Origin: Planctomycetota bacterium
GTDB lineage: Bacteria; Planctomycetota; Phycisphaerae; WQYP01
Assembly (NCBI GenBank): GCA_021785435.1
Contig: JAJYFE010000016.1
Span: 1 to 43,180 of the forward strand
Direction: 5' to 3'
DNA length: 43,180 nt
In this document: positions 16,240-24,849 of the stretch, in pieces
How positions within the stretch are numbered: position 1 is the stretch's first letter
Layout of the letters: every line of letters begins with the position of its first letter
The notes under the pieces: generated by a model
What the model saw: the letters and a program-made list of their open reading frames with translations, nothing else
Database searches by the model: none
What the model was told of the DNA's origin: nothing
Program-made: the position numbers and the translations under genes

Positions 16240-19200
16240 ATGCCGGAGACGTTGCGAAGTCCTGGCCGTGGCGCGGCGCGATGCTTCCACAGTCAGCCGT
16301 GGGCAATGCTGCTGGCGTCATTGGCGTGCAGCGCGGCGGGTTCAATAGTGGCCGCTCGGACGGCGCCCTATCCGGCGTGCCTCATCCGAATGCCGTGCCA
16401 GTTTGTTGCCGAGGCGATTCCCATCGCCCAGGCCGCTACCGCGTCCCGCCAGGGGGTATTGGAACAAGAGTCAGCGGCGGCCTTTGTGGCGCGTTACGTC
16501 AGGACCAGCCGACCCGGTAAGTTGGTCGGGATATATCAGAATAGATCGGACGGGCCGTCCACGCCCCCAACGGCAGGCGCGACGGCTGCGCGACAAGGCA
16601 CCGGAGTCGCCGCCACGTCGAAGGGCGACAAACACAATCGCGCGCATTTCGTAGCCCCAGGGGCGGCGCGGGCGACTAAACTGCCGCGCGGGGTGCGTGC
16701 GCCACGGACACTCCAACCCATCGCTCCCGCTCCGCGCTATACAAGCGGAGACGTCTGGCCGGGAACGATTGCCGCCGGACTGACCGCTAAACTGCAGGCC
16801 GCCGGCTTTACGGTGTGCCGACTTACCGGATATGAACTGGCTAATTCCGCCATTTTAGACGGTCACGTGCTACCGACCCTGATTCTGCTGAATCCGGTCA
16901 CCGTTCCCGCCGGCGCCGCCGCCGCCATCAGGCATTATGTTCATTCCAGGGGGTTTCTAGTTTCCCTGGGCGGGCCGGCCTTCAGCCATCCGCTGTTCCG
17001 CGTCGGGTCAGAATGGCTAGGCCGTGCCGAAATTCTCCGGCAATTAGAACAGGTGGCAGTGACCGAGCCGTTGTCTTTGCCCCGGCGGGCTGGCCAATGG
17101 AAGGAAATCACCAATGATTCCAAGCCGCCCTTCACCGTCAGGGTTCTGACCGATCCGCGGCGGCTTCCACCGGGTCTGCGGCGGGGTTACCAATTCCACT
17201 TCTTTCTGAACGGATGGTGTGGCTTTCGCAGCCCGCCGGTGCAGGTGCCCAAGGGGAACCGACTCACCATCTTTTGGGCCAAGGGGGGTAAGCACGCGCA
17301 CCAGTTGGCCGTTGAGTGGGATGAGCGCGATGGCGCCCGCTGGATTGGCACGGTTCAGCTGCATACCCATTGGACGCGCTATGTGTTGCCGGAAAGCGCG
17401 TTTCCGGCGTGGCCGCATCCCGCGATTGCGGGACGGTATTTTGCAGGCGATCATCTGCATTTGCACCATGCCGCGACGATCAATTTTGGCCTGGCGAATA
17501 CGGCCACGGATGAAAGCAACGGCCGACGATACCGCATTACCGTCGCTGGCGTGGGAACCGCGGCCATTCCCGCGCGATTTGCCGCCGCGGCTTCCATGGC
17601 TTTCCAACGCACAGAAGTTCCGACTATCGATACGATAGCGCCGGGACCATACAAACTTTTTCGGGTCACCGATATGAAGCGGCTCACGGTCAATCCGCGC
17701 CAGGCGCTGGCGCCAGCGCTGGCTTTGCCAACGCCAGCTTCAACTTACGGCATTTATCCGCGTGCCCAAGCCACCGGAATAGGCAAGGACATGACCACCC
17801 GCTATGTGCCGTTGCTCAACTGTTTAGGAAAAAACGGCCGGTTTGTCGCCACGGCGGCGGCGCTGGTGCTACCGTCCACGGGGGCTTCCAGCGGGCAGGC
17901 GGCAACGTTGAGCGTCCCCGTTACCGATCCAGCTTTTTTCACCTCCGCGGCCACGCAACAGTGGCTGGTGGGCATCATTCGTCGGGTGCGCACGGGCCTT
18001 TATCTGGCGGAGGGGGGGACGAAGCAATACGCCTGTTTTGCGGGCACGGCGATGCCCGTCGGGGCGGTGGTAGTCGATCGCGGCCGGGCGTCGCGTACGG
18101 TGCGGGTTATCAGCACCATTACCGATAGCGCTGGGAAAACCGTATACCGGCACAACTTTGTGGGGACGGTTCCCGCGGGTGGGTGGCGCCAGCTGGTCAC
18201 GGTGTGGAAAACGCCGACGCCAGCCGCGTGGGAGAATGTGTATCGCGTGACGACAACGCTCGAAAGCGGGCGGGCGGCCCGTCCCCCCATGCGCATGGTT
18301 GATCGTTTGGTCGGCCCGCTGCGCGTGTTGGGCACGGTGCGTCATCCCCATTTTGTAACAGTCAGAAAAGGCCTGTTTTACCTGCGCGGCAAGCCCTGGT
18401 ACGCCTACGGAGCAAACTTCTGGCCGGAGACCTCAATAGGCCAGAACAACGGTTTCCTGTTCGAGCATTGGCTTAGCCGTCAATCGTACGATCCCCAGGC
18501 TGTCGAGCGTAATCTGCATGATGTAAAGGCGCTGGGCTTCAATACAATTTTCATATCGTTCGGCGCGGCCGATGATCCGTGGAATTTGCTGGATGTGCTG
18601 GCCCGTGCCAGAAAATTGGGGCTAAAAGTAAATCTTTCGCTTCGTTCGAGCCTGGATGGTCTTGCCGGCGGGCAAGCGGGGCCTGGAACATTTCGGTTCC
18701 GACGGGTTGGAAGGCTTATTTCCAAACTCCACCTTTCCTCCAACGATGCGCTCTTTTCCTATAACGTGAATTGGGAGCCGCTGTGGGGTTCACAGGCCCA
18801 TCGCCGGCGACTGGATCCGCAATGGCGGGCCTGGATCATCCGGCATTATGGCTCGATCCAGAAAGCCCAGGCGGCTTGGCATTGCTCGGCGCCGCGCTGG
18901 CGGGGGCGGGTTACCAATCCATCGGATGCGCAAGTGGCCGCCGGTCGCCAAGGCCCGGCGGCCGCCATGGTGCTGGCCTACAACCACTTTCTCAACACCC
19001 TGCTGGAGCGAACCTATGGAACGGCTCGGCGAAAGATTCGCAGCCTTGACCGGCATCATCTGGTCAGTTTCCGCATGAGCATGGCTGGCGACCCCGGTAT
19101 GCCCGGGGATGAGTTTTATGATTTCGCCGGGCTGGCTCAAGCGGTGGACATGTTTGAACCGGAAGGTTATGGCATCATGAGTCTGTCGCCGCGGGTGGTG

Positions 19201-19662
19201 CGGCGGGCTGTTTTCACGATCCAGTACGCCCGGGCGATCAATCCGAATTTGCCAGTGATATACGCCGAATTCGGCCAGTCGGAATGGAACCATTTCCGGC
19301 ATGCCGACAGCCCCACCTTGGCCAACCGTGTGGCGCGAATATACGCTTTATTCTACAAGGCCATTCTGCGCGGCGGCGGCAATGGCGCGATCTGCTGGTG
19401 GTTCCCCGGGGGGTACCGCTACGGCGAGCGGTCGGATTTCGGCATCATCAACCCGGACCGTTCTTGGCGGCCAGTGAGCTATATCATTCACGATTTTGCC
19501 GCCCGCATGAGGGCCGTTCGCCCACTGCCGACGCCGGCCGTCCGGATCCCCATTGATTTGGATCACGTGCGGGCGGAGCGGGGCGTTTATCTAAGCGTCC
19601 GAACGAAATTCTGGGCCGATTACGAGGCCGGCAAATTGCCGGGATTGAAAGTCCGGCACTGA
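16240..19662 (+). CDS. Large secreted glycoside hydrolase, clan GH-A-like (beta-galactosidase/GH42 or GH5-like)
   Basis: The N-terminus has an export signal (AMLLASLACSAAGSIVAA), then a Pro/Ala/Thr linker of about 100 residues containing repeat-derived sequence. Residues about 165-265 (IAAGLTAKLQAAGFTVCRLTGYELA...PTLILLNPVTVPAGAAAAIRHYV...GFLVSLGGPAF) look like a class I amidotransferase-like domain, as found in some beta-galactosidase-type proteins. A beta-sandwich region follows (about 280-450). The TIM barrel is about 700-1120, starting GLFYLRGKPWYAYGANFWPE. Candidate acid/base is Glu846 in YNVNWEPLW and candidate nucleophile Glu1010 in VIYAEFGQSEW, which fit the strand 4 and strand 7 glutamates of clan GH-A. 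The exact family and substrate cannot be settled by eye. CGGAG lies upstream of the ATG at 16240. Confidence 0.8.
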   Translation: MPETLRSPGRGAARCFHSQPWAMLLASLACSAAGSIVAARTAPYPACLIRMPCQFVAEAIPIAQAATASRQGVLEQESAAAFVARYVRTSRPGKLVGIYQNRSDGPSTPPTAGATAARQGTGVAATSKGDKHNRAHFVAPGAARATKLPRGVRAPRTLQPIAPAPRYTSGDVWPGTIAAGLTAKLQAAGFTVCRLTGYELANSAILDGHVLPTLILLNPVTVPAGAAAAIRHYVHSRGFLVSLGGPAFSHPLFRVGSEWLGRAEILRQLEQVAVTEPLSLPRRAGQWKEITNDSKPPFTVRVLTDPRRLPPGLRRGYQFHFFLNGWCGFRSPPVQVPKGNRLTIFWAKGGKHAHQLAVEWDERDGARWIGTVQLHTHWTRYVLPESAFPAWPHPAIAGRYFAGDHLHLHHAATINFGLANTATDESNGRRYRITVAGVGTAAIPARFAAAASMAFQRTEVPTIDTIAPGPYKLFRVTDMKRLTVNPRQALAPALALPTPASTYGIYPRAQATGIGKDMTTRYVPLLNCLGKNGRFVATAAALVLPSTGASSGQAATLSVPVTDPAFFTSAATQQWLVGIIRRVRTGLYLAEGGTKQYACFAGTAMPVGAVVVDRGRASRTVRVISTITDSAGKTVYRHNFVGTVPAGGWRQLVTVWKTPTPAAWENVYRVTTTLESGRAARPPMRMVDRLVGPLRVLGTVRHPHFVTVRKGLFYLRGKPWYAYGANFWPETSIGQNNGFLFEHWLSRQSYDPQAVERNLHDVKALGFNTIFISFGAADDPWNLLDVLARARKLGLKVNLSLRSSLDGLAGGQAGPGTFRFRRVGRLISKLHLSSNDALFSYNVNWEPLWGSQAHRRRLDPQWRAWIIRHYGSIQKAQAAWHCSAPRWRGRVTNPSDAQVAAGRQGPAAAMVLAYNHFLNTLLERTYGTARRKIRSLDRHHLVSFRMSMAGDPGMPGDEFYDFAGLAQAVDMFEPEGYGIMSLSPRVVRRAVFTIQYARAINPNLPVIYAEFGQSEWNHFRHADSPTLANRVARIYALFYKAILRGGGNGAICWWFPGGYRYGERSDFGIINPDRSWRPVSYIIHDFAARMRAVRPLPTPAVRIPIDLDHVRAERGVYLSVRTKFWADYEAGKLPGLKVRH
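16671..16682 (+). repeat. 12-mer GGCGACTAAACT in the glycosidase linker
   Basis: Exact copy of the 12-mer at 5383-5394 and of the reverse complement at 7199-7210. Here it is translated in the N-terminal linker (ARATKLPRG) of the large glycosidase, a part with no family-like sequence. Confidence 0.6.
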
Positions 19663-19750
19663 GGGGAAAAAGCTGTCAGGTACGTTGGTCGGTCAAACGG
19701 AGAAGTGGCCGTCCTAGTCCGGTAATGATAGTGATTCAGGAGAATAGCGC

Positions 19751-21016
19751 ATGCCACGCGAAGACCGTGCCTTGAACCCTCCGCAGGGGAGCTGTACCTC
19801 TTGCCACCACACCCACGTTCCCGCCGCCCCGGGAGCGGCGCGGCGGCCGGTCCGGCTTAGCAGCCGTGCGCCGCTGCCGGTACCCCGGGATTTCAATCCC
19901 GCGGGGGCGCGGTACAGGTGGCAGTCCGGCCTTTCGCTGACCGAGCTGCTGACGGTGGTCGGTGTTGTAAGTGTCTTCGGCTTTGTTTTGCTGCCCACCT
20001 TGAGCCGGGCGCGGAAGCTGGCCAAGCGGGCCGTGTGCGCGGCCAATGTGCGGGAGATTATCCAGTCGATGGTCAGTTATGCGCAGGTGAACCACGGCGA
20101 CTTTCCATCCGCCGGCACGGCTGGAGCCGACGACACCGTGCTGGTTAATGGCCCGACCGCACCGGGGTGGCTGGCGGCGGCGCAGGGCGGCAAGAGCCTG
20201 TGGTTTTCCGGTCAAACCGCCAAGGCTGTGATAAAACAATGGTATTCCCCCCAACGGCTTGGCACGTTCCAGCCATTGGCCGGCCCCTGGATGATGGCGC
20301 TGGAGGGCTACATCCGACCAGTGAAGTTCATCTGCCCGTCCGACCCCATTGCCAAAGCACCGTCCCTGGAATATAGCGGCAACGGCGAGATCAGGAGCGC
20401 CAACGGCGATTTCGGGGCGGTAGCCCGCAATCAGGGGTCCGGATGGGGATTTATGTTCAATTATGGCCGGGGAATAAGTTATTCTTTTGCCGTGCCGTGG
20501 GGCTGGAATACGCTGGGATGGCTTCATCGACACCCCGGCGAGTGGTGGGCAACGGCGCACGCGAACGGCAAAGTGCCGCTGGTTAGCGATATGGCCCCGG
20601 CGGATGGTGGCCCCCATTCCGGCTGGATCGTGAACAACGATTACGGGGCAGGCCAGGGCGTCTGTCAGCGCATCACCACGACCCTGCCGACGGCCAACAC
20701 TTATGGCCCGTACATATACAATTCCGGCAACCACGCCGGCGATGGCCAGAACGTGGGCTTCGGCGACGACCACGTGGCTTGGGAAACTTCACCTTACGTG
20801 GGTGAGAATGGCGACAATATCTTTACCTACACCACCGCCGCGGGCGTCGTCCACGGCGCCACGGACACCAATCAGGTCGGTCTGTCGTATCAACACGGCG
20901 GCTGGGGGCAAATTGTGCGGATTCGCACGATCAGGCCTCCCTTCGATACGTGTATGATGCCGGTGCGAACGGTGAATCCAAAGACAGCAGCGGCCGCCTG
21001 GAACGCCGCGTATTGA
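19751..21016 (+). CDS. Prepilin-like secreted protein, copy 4 (diverged)
   Basis: The processing site is G60 | LSLTELLTVVGVVSVFGFVLLPTL: Glu65 stays at +5, but Phe(+1) is replaced by Leu and the core differs from copies 1-3. The next segment, ARKLAKRAVCAANVREIIQSMVSYAQ, keeps the paralogue pattern. The C-terminal signature is [20 protein letters not shown] and the end is CMMPVRTVNPKTAAAAWNAAY, closest to copy 3. The middle shares AVIKQWYSPQRLGTFQPLAGPW with copy 3, so these two form a pair. The leader contains CTSCHHTH, a Cys/His cluster, and a GC-rich repeat-like part. CAGGAG is 7 nt before the ATG. It lies between the large glycosidase and beta-helix copy 3. Confidence 0.8.
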   Translation: MPREDRALNPPQGSCTSCHHTHVPAAPGAARRPVRLSSRAPLPVPRDFNPAGARYRWQSGLSLTELLTVVGVVSVFGFVLLPTLSRARKLAKRAVCAANVREIIQSMVSYAQVNHGDFPSAGTAGADDTVLVNGPTAPGWLAAAQGGKSLWFSGQTAKAVIKQWYSPQRLGTFQPLAGPWMMALEGYIRPVKFICPSDPIAKAPSLEYSGNGEIRSANGDFGAVARNQGSGWGFMFNYGRGISYSFAVPWGWNTLGWLHRHPGEWWATAHANGKVPLVSDMAPADGGPHSGWIVNNDYGAGQGVCQRITTTLPTANTYGPYIYNSGNHAGDGQNVGFGDDHVAWETSPYVGENGDNIFTYTTAAGVVHGATDTNQVGLSYQHGGWGQIVRIRTIRPPFDTCMMPVRTVNPKTAAAAWNAAY

Positions 21017-21041
21017 AGCACGGCGCCTATAGGGAAAAACC

Positions 21042-22472
21042 ATGAATAACACGGATCGGAAACAGGGTATGTTGGAAAACACGGAGGAGCCGCGGCGCCA
21101 CCGTCCGAGTCTTAGCCGGCGGAGGTTTTTCGCCGGCGCCGCCCTGGCAGGCCTGGCGGCGGCGACTCCGGGCGGCCACGGCGGTAGCGCTATGGCGGCC
21201 ACGGCTATGTCTGGGCCGCCGCCTGTGCCGCCGGCCCCTGCGCCAGCGCCCTTTATGCCGACGCTTCTGGGGCCGCCGGGCATGGTGTCCCCCGAACAGT
21301 ATTTGAGCGTCTATAACTTCGGCGCCCGCGGCGACGGCAAAACCGATGACACCGCCGCCATTCAGAAGGCCCTCGACGCCGCCGGCAAGCAACGCGGCAA
21401 TGTGGTACTGCTGCCGCGGGGCGAATACTTGATCCGGGGATCCCTGCACGTGCCGCAGGATGTGACCTTGCAGGGAATTTTCCGGGCTCCTAATCGCGGG
21501 GCGGTGGATCATAATTACGGCAGCCTGCTGCTGGCGGTGGGGGGCAGGGGGAGACCTGACGGCAGGCCACTGATTTCCCTGGGGCAAAATGGCACTTTAT
21601 ACGGCTTGGCTATTCTTTATCCGGAGCAGACCGCCCCCGAGCGACCGGTGGAATATCCCTGGACGGTGCGCCAACTGTCCGACAATGGCTCGCTGGTGAA
21701 CGTAACTTTACTGAATCCCTGGCAGGGGGTGGATTTTGGCACGGTCACCGGTGGGCGGCACTACATTCACGGGCTATACGGCCAACCGCTCAAGACAGGA
21801 TTGTTCATTGACAAATGCGAAGATGTGGGGCGGGTGACGGATGTGCATTTCTGGCCGTTCTGGAAACCAAGGGCCATGGAGTTCACTTCCCGGCACACCA
21901 CGGCTTTCCTGATAGGCCGCACGGACTGGCAGTACATGGTGAATTGTTTCGCCATCGCCCACAAAATCGGTTACCACTTTGTGCATACCCCGGCTGGGGC
22001 GCCCAATGTGCTGTTAACGCAGTGTGGGTCGGATGAAGGAGCGCCCGGGACTAAGTCGATTTCCGTCCTGGTGGAATCCGGCAAGGCGGGGGGTGTCTCG
22101 TTCCTCAACGGCCAATTCGGCGGGTCGCCCTCGGTTTATGTGACCGCGGGAAACACGGGGACGGTGAAATTTACTAACTGCGCGTTCGGCGCCGGGCCTA
22201 TGACCGATTCGGTGGTAGTGCTGGAAGATGGCATCGCCAGCTTTACGAATTGCCGTTTCAGTGGCTGGCCGAGGAAGGCGCCGACCATCGTGGCGCGCGG
22301 CGGCGGCCTGATGGTCCAAGGATGCGCATTTGTCAGTACGGGCGGGCGACACGTGGCCCTGGAACGCGGCGCCGGGGCCGCGGTGATTGTCGGAAACCTT
22401 TTTCACGGCCGGATGCGGATCCGTAACCAGATCGGTAACCGAGCCAAGATTGGTTTAAACGCGGCCAGTTAA
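21042..22472 (+). CDS. Tat-exported beta-helix protein, copy 3
   Basis: The twin-arginine signal is SRRRFFAGAALAGLAAATPGG (RRR at residues 26-28), followed by a Pro/Ala linker. The beta-helix starts at SVYNFGARGDGKTDDTAAIQKALDAAGKQRG. The middle (WTVRQLSDNGSLVNVTLLNPWQGVD, GRVTDVHFWPFWK, GRTDWQYMVNCF) is close to copy 2. The C-terminal half differs from copies 1, 2 and 4: it lacks the CNGNF stretch and instead reads LTQCGSDEGAPGTKSISVLVESG. This suggests a different surface on the same scaffold. It starts 25 bp after prepilin copy 4, so the two are almost certainly co-transcribed. The ATG at 21042 has AGGGAAAA upstream; an ATG at 21069 is a possible alternative. Confidence 0.84.
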   Translation: MNNTDRKQGMLENTEEPRRHRPSLSRRRFFAGAALAGLAAATPGGHGGSAMAATAMSGPPPVPPAPAPAPFMPTLLGPPGMVSPEQYLSVYNFGARGDGKTDDTAAIQKALDAAGKQRGNVVLLPRGEYLIRGSLHVPQDVTLQGIFRAPNRGAVDHNYGSLLLAVGGRGRPDGRPLISLGQNGTLYGLAILYPEQTAPERPVEYPWTVRQLSDNGSLVNVTLLNPWQGVDFGTVTGGRHYIHGLYGQPLKTGLFIDKCEDVGRVTDVHFWPFWKPRAMEFTSRHTTAFLIGRTDWQYMVNCFAIAHKIGYHFVHTPAGAPNVLLTQCGSDEGAPGTKSISVLVESGKAGGVSFLNGQFGGSPSVYVTAGNTGTVKFTNCAFGAGPMTDSVVVLEDGIASFTNCRFSGWPRKAPTIVARGGGLMVQGCAFVSTGGRHVALERGAGAAVIVGNLFHGRMRIRNQIGNRAKIGLNAAS

Positions 22473-22511
22473 GGGCCGTCTAACCGGACAACTTGTTAAG
22501 GAGAGCATCGC

Positions 22512-23918
22512 ATGTTGGAGAAAACGGCAAACGGAGGGTGTAAACCGCGCGGATTTAACCGGCGGCGTTTTTTAGGTGCCGCGGGCCTGGCGGGTTTAGG
22601 CGCAGCCGCGGGGGCTGGCATCGCCAGAGCGGTGGTTCCGGTGGCGGCCCGCCCCGGGCCGGAGATGTGGCCGGAGCCACCCCTTGCGGCTTGCACTGGC
22701 ACTGCGGTTAGCGTTTGTCGCTTCGGTGCGCGGGGTGATGGACATAAAGACAACACCGCGGCGTTTCAAAAAGCGCTGGATCACGCGCATGCACAGGGCG
22801 GCGGCATCGTGACGGTTCCGGGGGGGCGTTACCTTTTTAAGGGCCACCTGACCCTGCCCGGGGAAACCACGCTGGAGGGCGAATTTCGGGCGCCGCCCGC
22901 GTGGGTCACGAATAAAGGCACGGTTCTTCTGCCGACGGAAGGCCGCGGCCAACCGAATGGAACGCCTTTTCTGACCAGCCAAGGTAACAACGTTACATTG
23001 CGCGGTCTGGGCATTTTTTATCCTGAACAGGATGCCCAAGCGACGGAGCCGGCGCCCTACCCTTGGACCCTTCAGCACGGTTCCGGGGATAACCTGGCGG
23101 TACTGGATGTGGCTTTGACCAATCCATACCAAGGCCTGAACCTAGAACTGGCAGGGCGGCATTATATCGCCCGCGTCTATGGCCAGCCGCTGCTGACGGG
23201 AATTTATGTCGACCAATGTTACGACATCGGCCGGATTGAGAATATCCATTTCTGGCCGTTCTGGGCCGGCAACAATCCCGCCATGGGCAAGTGGGTCTCC
23301 GCGCATGGCGAGGGCTTGCGCATTGCCCGCAGCGATTGGGAGTATGTGTTCAACACTTTCGTGCTGGGCTATAACATTGGCTACCATTTCGTAAAGAGCC
23401 CGCATGGCGCCTGCAACGGCAACTTCGTGGGTTTGGGCTCGGACGCCTCGGGCCGCGCCGCGGTGGTGGTCGAGCACAGTCAGTTGCCGGGATTACTGAT
23501 CACGAACGGCGAATTTGTCGGGGATCAGCGGCCGGAATCCGAAGGGCTGATCGTGGAAGCGAGTAACGAAGGGTCGGTATGTCTGCAAAATTGTTCCTTC
23601 TGGGGCCCGTCGAACCGCATTGGCACGTTGCGCGGGAAAGGGGCGGTGAGCTTGATTGGCTGCACGCTGATGAGCTGGGATAAGAATCGCCGGGGTGAAC
23701 CGGCGTTTCTACTGGATGGGGCACCGACCACCATCAGCAATTGCCTGTTTAGCAAGTGGGGTTGGACCGGGCGCATGGCGGTGAAAATCACGCCGCGTTG
23801 CGCCTCGGCGGTGATTTCCGGCAACACAACCGTTGGAGAAAAGTTTATGGTGCAGCGTCCGTCGGGGACTTCCCCGCGACGCTTCCAGATTGCGATGAAT
23901 GTGGCCGCCGGACAATGA
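22512..23918 (+). CDS. Tat-exported beta-helix protein, copy 4
   Basis: The twin-arginine signal is NRRRFLGAAGLAGLGAAAGAG (RRR at residues 17-19), very close to the N-terminus and thus the cleanest signal of the four. The beta-helix begins at VCRFGARGDGHKDNTAAFQKALDHAH, with GIVTVPGGRYLFKGHLTLPGETTLEG as the first coils. GRIENIHFWPFWAG, ARSDWEYVFNTF and CNGNFVGLGSDASGRAAVVVE match copies 1 and 2. AAGGAG lies 8 nt upstream of the ATG, and the gap from copy 3 is 39 bp. As with the others, a polysaccharide-related role outside the cytoplasm is inferred from the fold and neighbours only. Confidence 0.85.
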   Translation: MLEKTANGGCKPRGFNRRRFLGAAGLAGLGAAAGAGIARAVVPVAARPGPEMWPEPPLAACTGTAVSVCRFGARGDGHKDNTAAFQKALDHAHAQGGGIVTVPGGRYLFKGHLTLPGETTLEGEFRAPPAWVTNKGTVLLPTEGRGQPNGTPFLTSQGNNVTLRGLGIFYPEQDAQATEPAPYPWTLQHGSGDNLAVLDVALTNPYQGLNLELAGRHYIARVYGQPLLTGIYVDQCYDIGRIENIHFWPFWAGNNPAMGKWVSAHGEGLRIARSDWEYVFNTFVLGYNIGYHFVKSPHGACNGNFVGLGSDASGRAAVVVEHSQLPGLLITNGEFVGDQRPESEGLIVEASNEGSVCLQNCSFWGPSNRIGTLRGKGAVSLIGCTLMSWDKNRRGEPAFLLDGAPTTISNCLFSKWGWTGRMAVKITPRCASAVISGNTTVGEKFMVQRPSGTSPRRFQIAMNVAAGQ

Positions 23919-23973
23919 CTTGGGGCCGCAATGGGAAAGAGCCGAGCGGATAGTTATATTGGTTGGCCGGGTC

Positions 23974-24041
23974 AACCCGGGGCGGCGCTGCGCTCGGCCC
24001 CGGTCCGCCGTAGCCGATCCGCCGTTGGGCGGACTTGAGTG
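23974..24041 (+). repeat. Left REP-type double-hairpin repeat of the transposase element
   Basis: CCCGGGGCGGCGCTGCGCTC is shared with 24734 onward and is followed by GGCCCCGG, forming a GC-rich hairpin. A second hairpin has arms GTCCGCC (24003-24009) and GGCGGAC (24028-24034), followed by TTGAGTGA. The same two modules, in the same order and orientation, lie on the other side of the transposase gene. Confidence 0.75.
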
Positions 24042-24177
24042 ATACGCGGCGCGGCACACTGCCCCGGCCTGGGTGGTGGGCGCAGGGGCGCGAGGGCAAG
24101 CCAGGGCAGAGCGAGTGGTCGAGCGTCGCCCTGGGTATTCCCCGTGTACCGCCGGCACACTTTCAGGAGACTCCCCC

Positions 24178-24731
24178 GTGCCCCGTCCGGGTTATCGCTG
24201 GCGGCTGGTCACGTTCTCCACAAAGGGCAGCTGGCTGCCGGGTGATCCCCGGGGCTGGCGCAGCCGGGGGCACAAGCGCCACAGCTCCGGTGACTACAAA
24301 CATCCTCCTCCGGCGGGTGAACATGCGGGCTTATACAATTATTGTCGAAAACGCAGTGGCGGAGAAATTGAGCTGCCGGCGGTTTTGCGCGGCGCAGTTG
24401 GCCAAGCCATCCTGGCCTATCTGCGGGAGGCGGGGATACGGGTGCTCGCGGTCGCTGTGAGTGCGCGGCATGCTCACCTGTTGGCTGAGTTGCCGGACAC
24501 GATGCCTCTGATGCGCGTAATCATCGGGCACGCTAAGTGGAAGTCCTCGCGTGCGATCAAGGCACAGCGCCCGGTGAGGTCTGGGCGCCAGGCGGTGATT
24601 TTAAACCAGTGGAAGATCCCAGTCACCAGCGCAATGCTTATGCGTACGTGCTCCACAAACAGGGGCTGGGCGCCTGGTCGTGGTCGTTCAAGCTGGGGGT
24701 TGTGCATGATCCGGCCGATGGGTGTGCTTAA
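24178..24731 (+). pseudogene. IS200-like / REP-associated Y1 transposase, frameshifted
   Basis: The start is the GTG at 24178 (MPRPGYRWRLVTFSTKGSWLPGDPRGW), with AGGAG 7 nt upstream; GSWLPGDPRGW is typical of planctomycete IS200-like transposases. SARHAHLLAELP supplies the HUH (His-x-His) metal site. In the starting frame the sequence after AIKAQRP loses family character, while from about 24570 the -1 frame reads GEVWAPGGDFKPVED and NAYAYVLHKQGLGAWSWSF, the expected C-terminus, ending at 24731. A single missing C in the run near 24568-24571 would explain the break. No classic slippery heptamer is present, so decay or a sequencing error is more likely than programmed frameshifting. The catalytic Tyr cannot be assigned with confidence. 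Confidence 0.75.
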
Positions 24732-24732
24732 C

Positions 24733-24830
24733 ACCCGGGGCGGCGCTGCGCTCCGCCCCGGCTTGGACGATGGGCGCCGCGGCGCGCTGCCCCGGTCCGC
24801 CGCAGCGGATCCGTCCCCAGGCGGACTTGG
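24733..24830 (+). repeat. Right REP-type double-hairpin repeat
   Basis: The first hairpin has arms CCGGGGCGG (24735-24743) and CCGCCCCGG (24753-24761) with a 9-nt loop. The second has arms GTCCGCC (24795-24801) and GGCGGAC (24820-24826), followed by TTGGATAAAG. Compared with the left repeat, the two hairpins are separated by about 30 extra bases. The repeat ends about 20 bp before the next gene's ATG, so it may affect that gene's expression. Confidence 0.75.
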
Positions 24831-24849
24831 ATAAAGAGGAGGTTGTCAA

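Larger units (their letters stand above)
23974..24830 (+). mobile_element. REP-associated (IS200-like) transposase element flanked by direct hairpin repeats
   Basis: A Y1-type transposase gene (24178-24731) sits between two directly repeated double-hairpin sequences (23974-24041 and 24733-24830). This is the arrangement of a RAYT gene with its REP sequences, or of an IS200/IS605-type element with hairpin ends. It separates beta-helix copy 4 from the lipoprotein glycosidase. Confidence 0.68.

Noticed and set aside
24560..24600. Programmed -1 frameshift in the transposase
   Set aside because: There is no slippery heptamer or downstream pseudoknot that I can see; a lost C in a C-run explains the break more simply.
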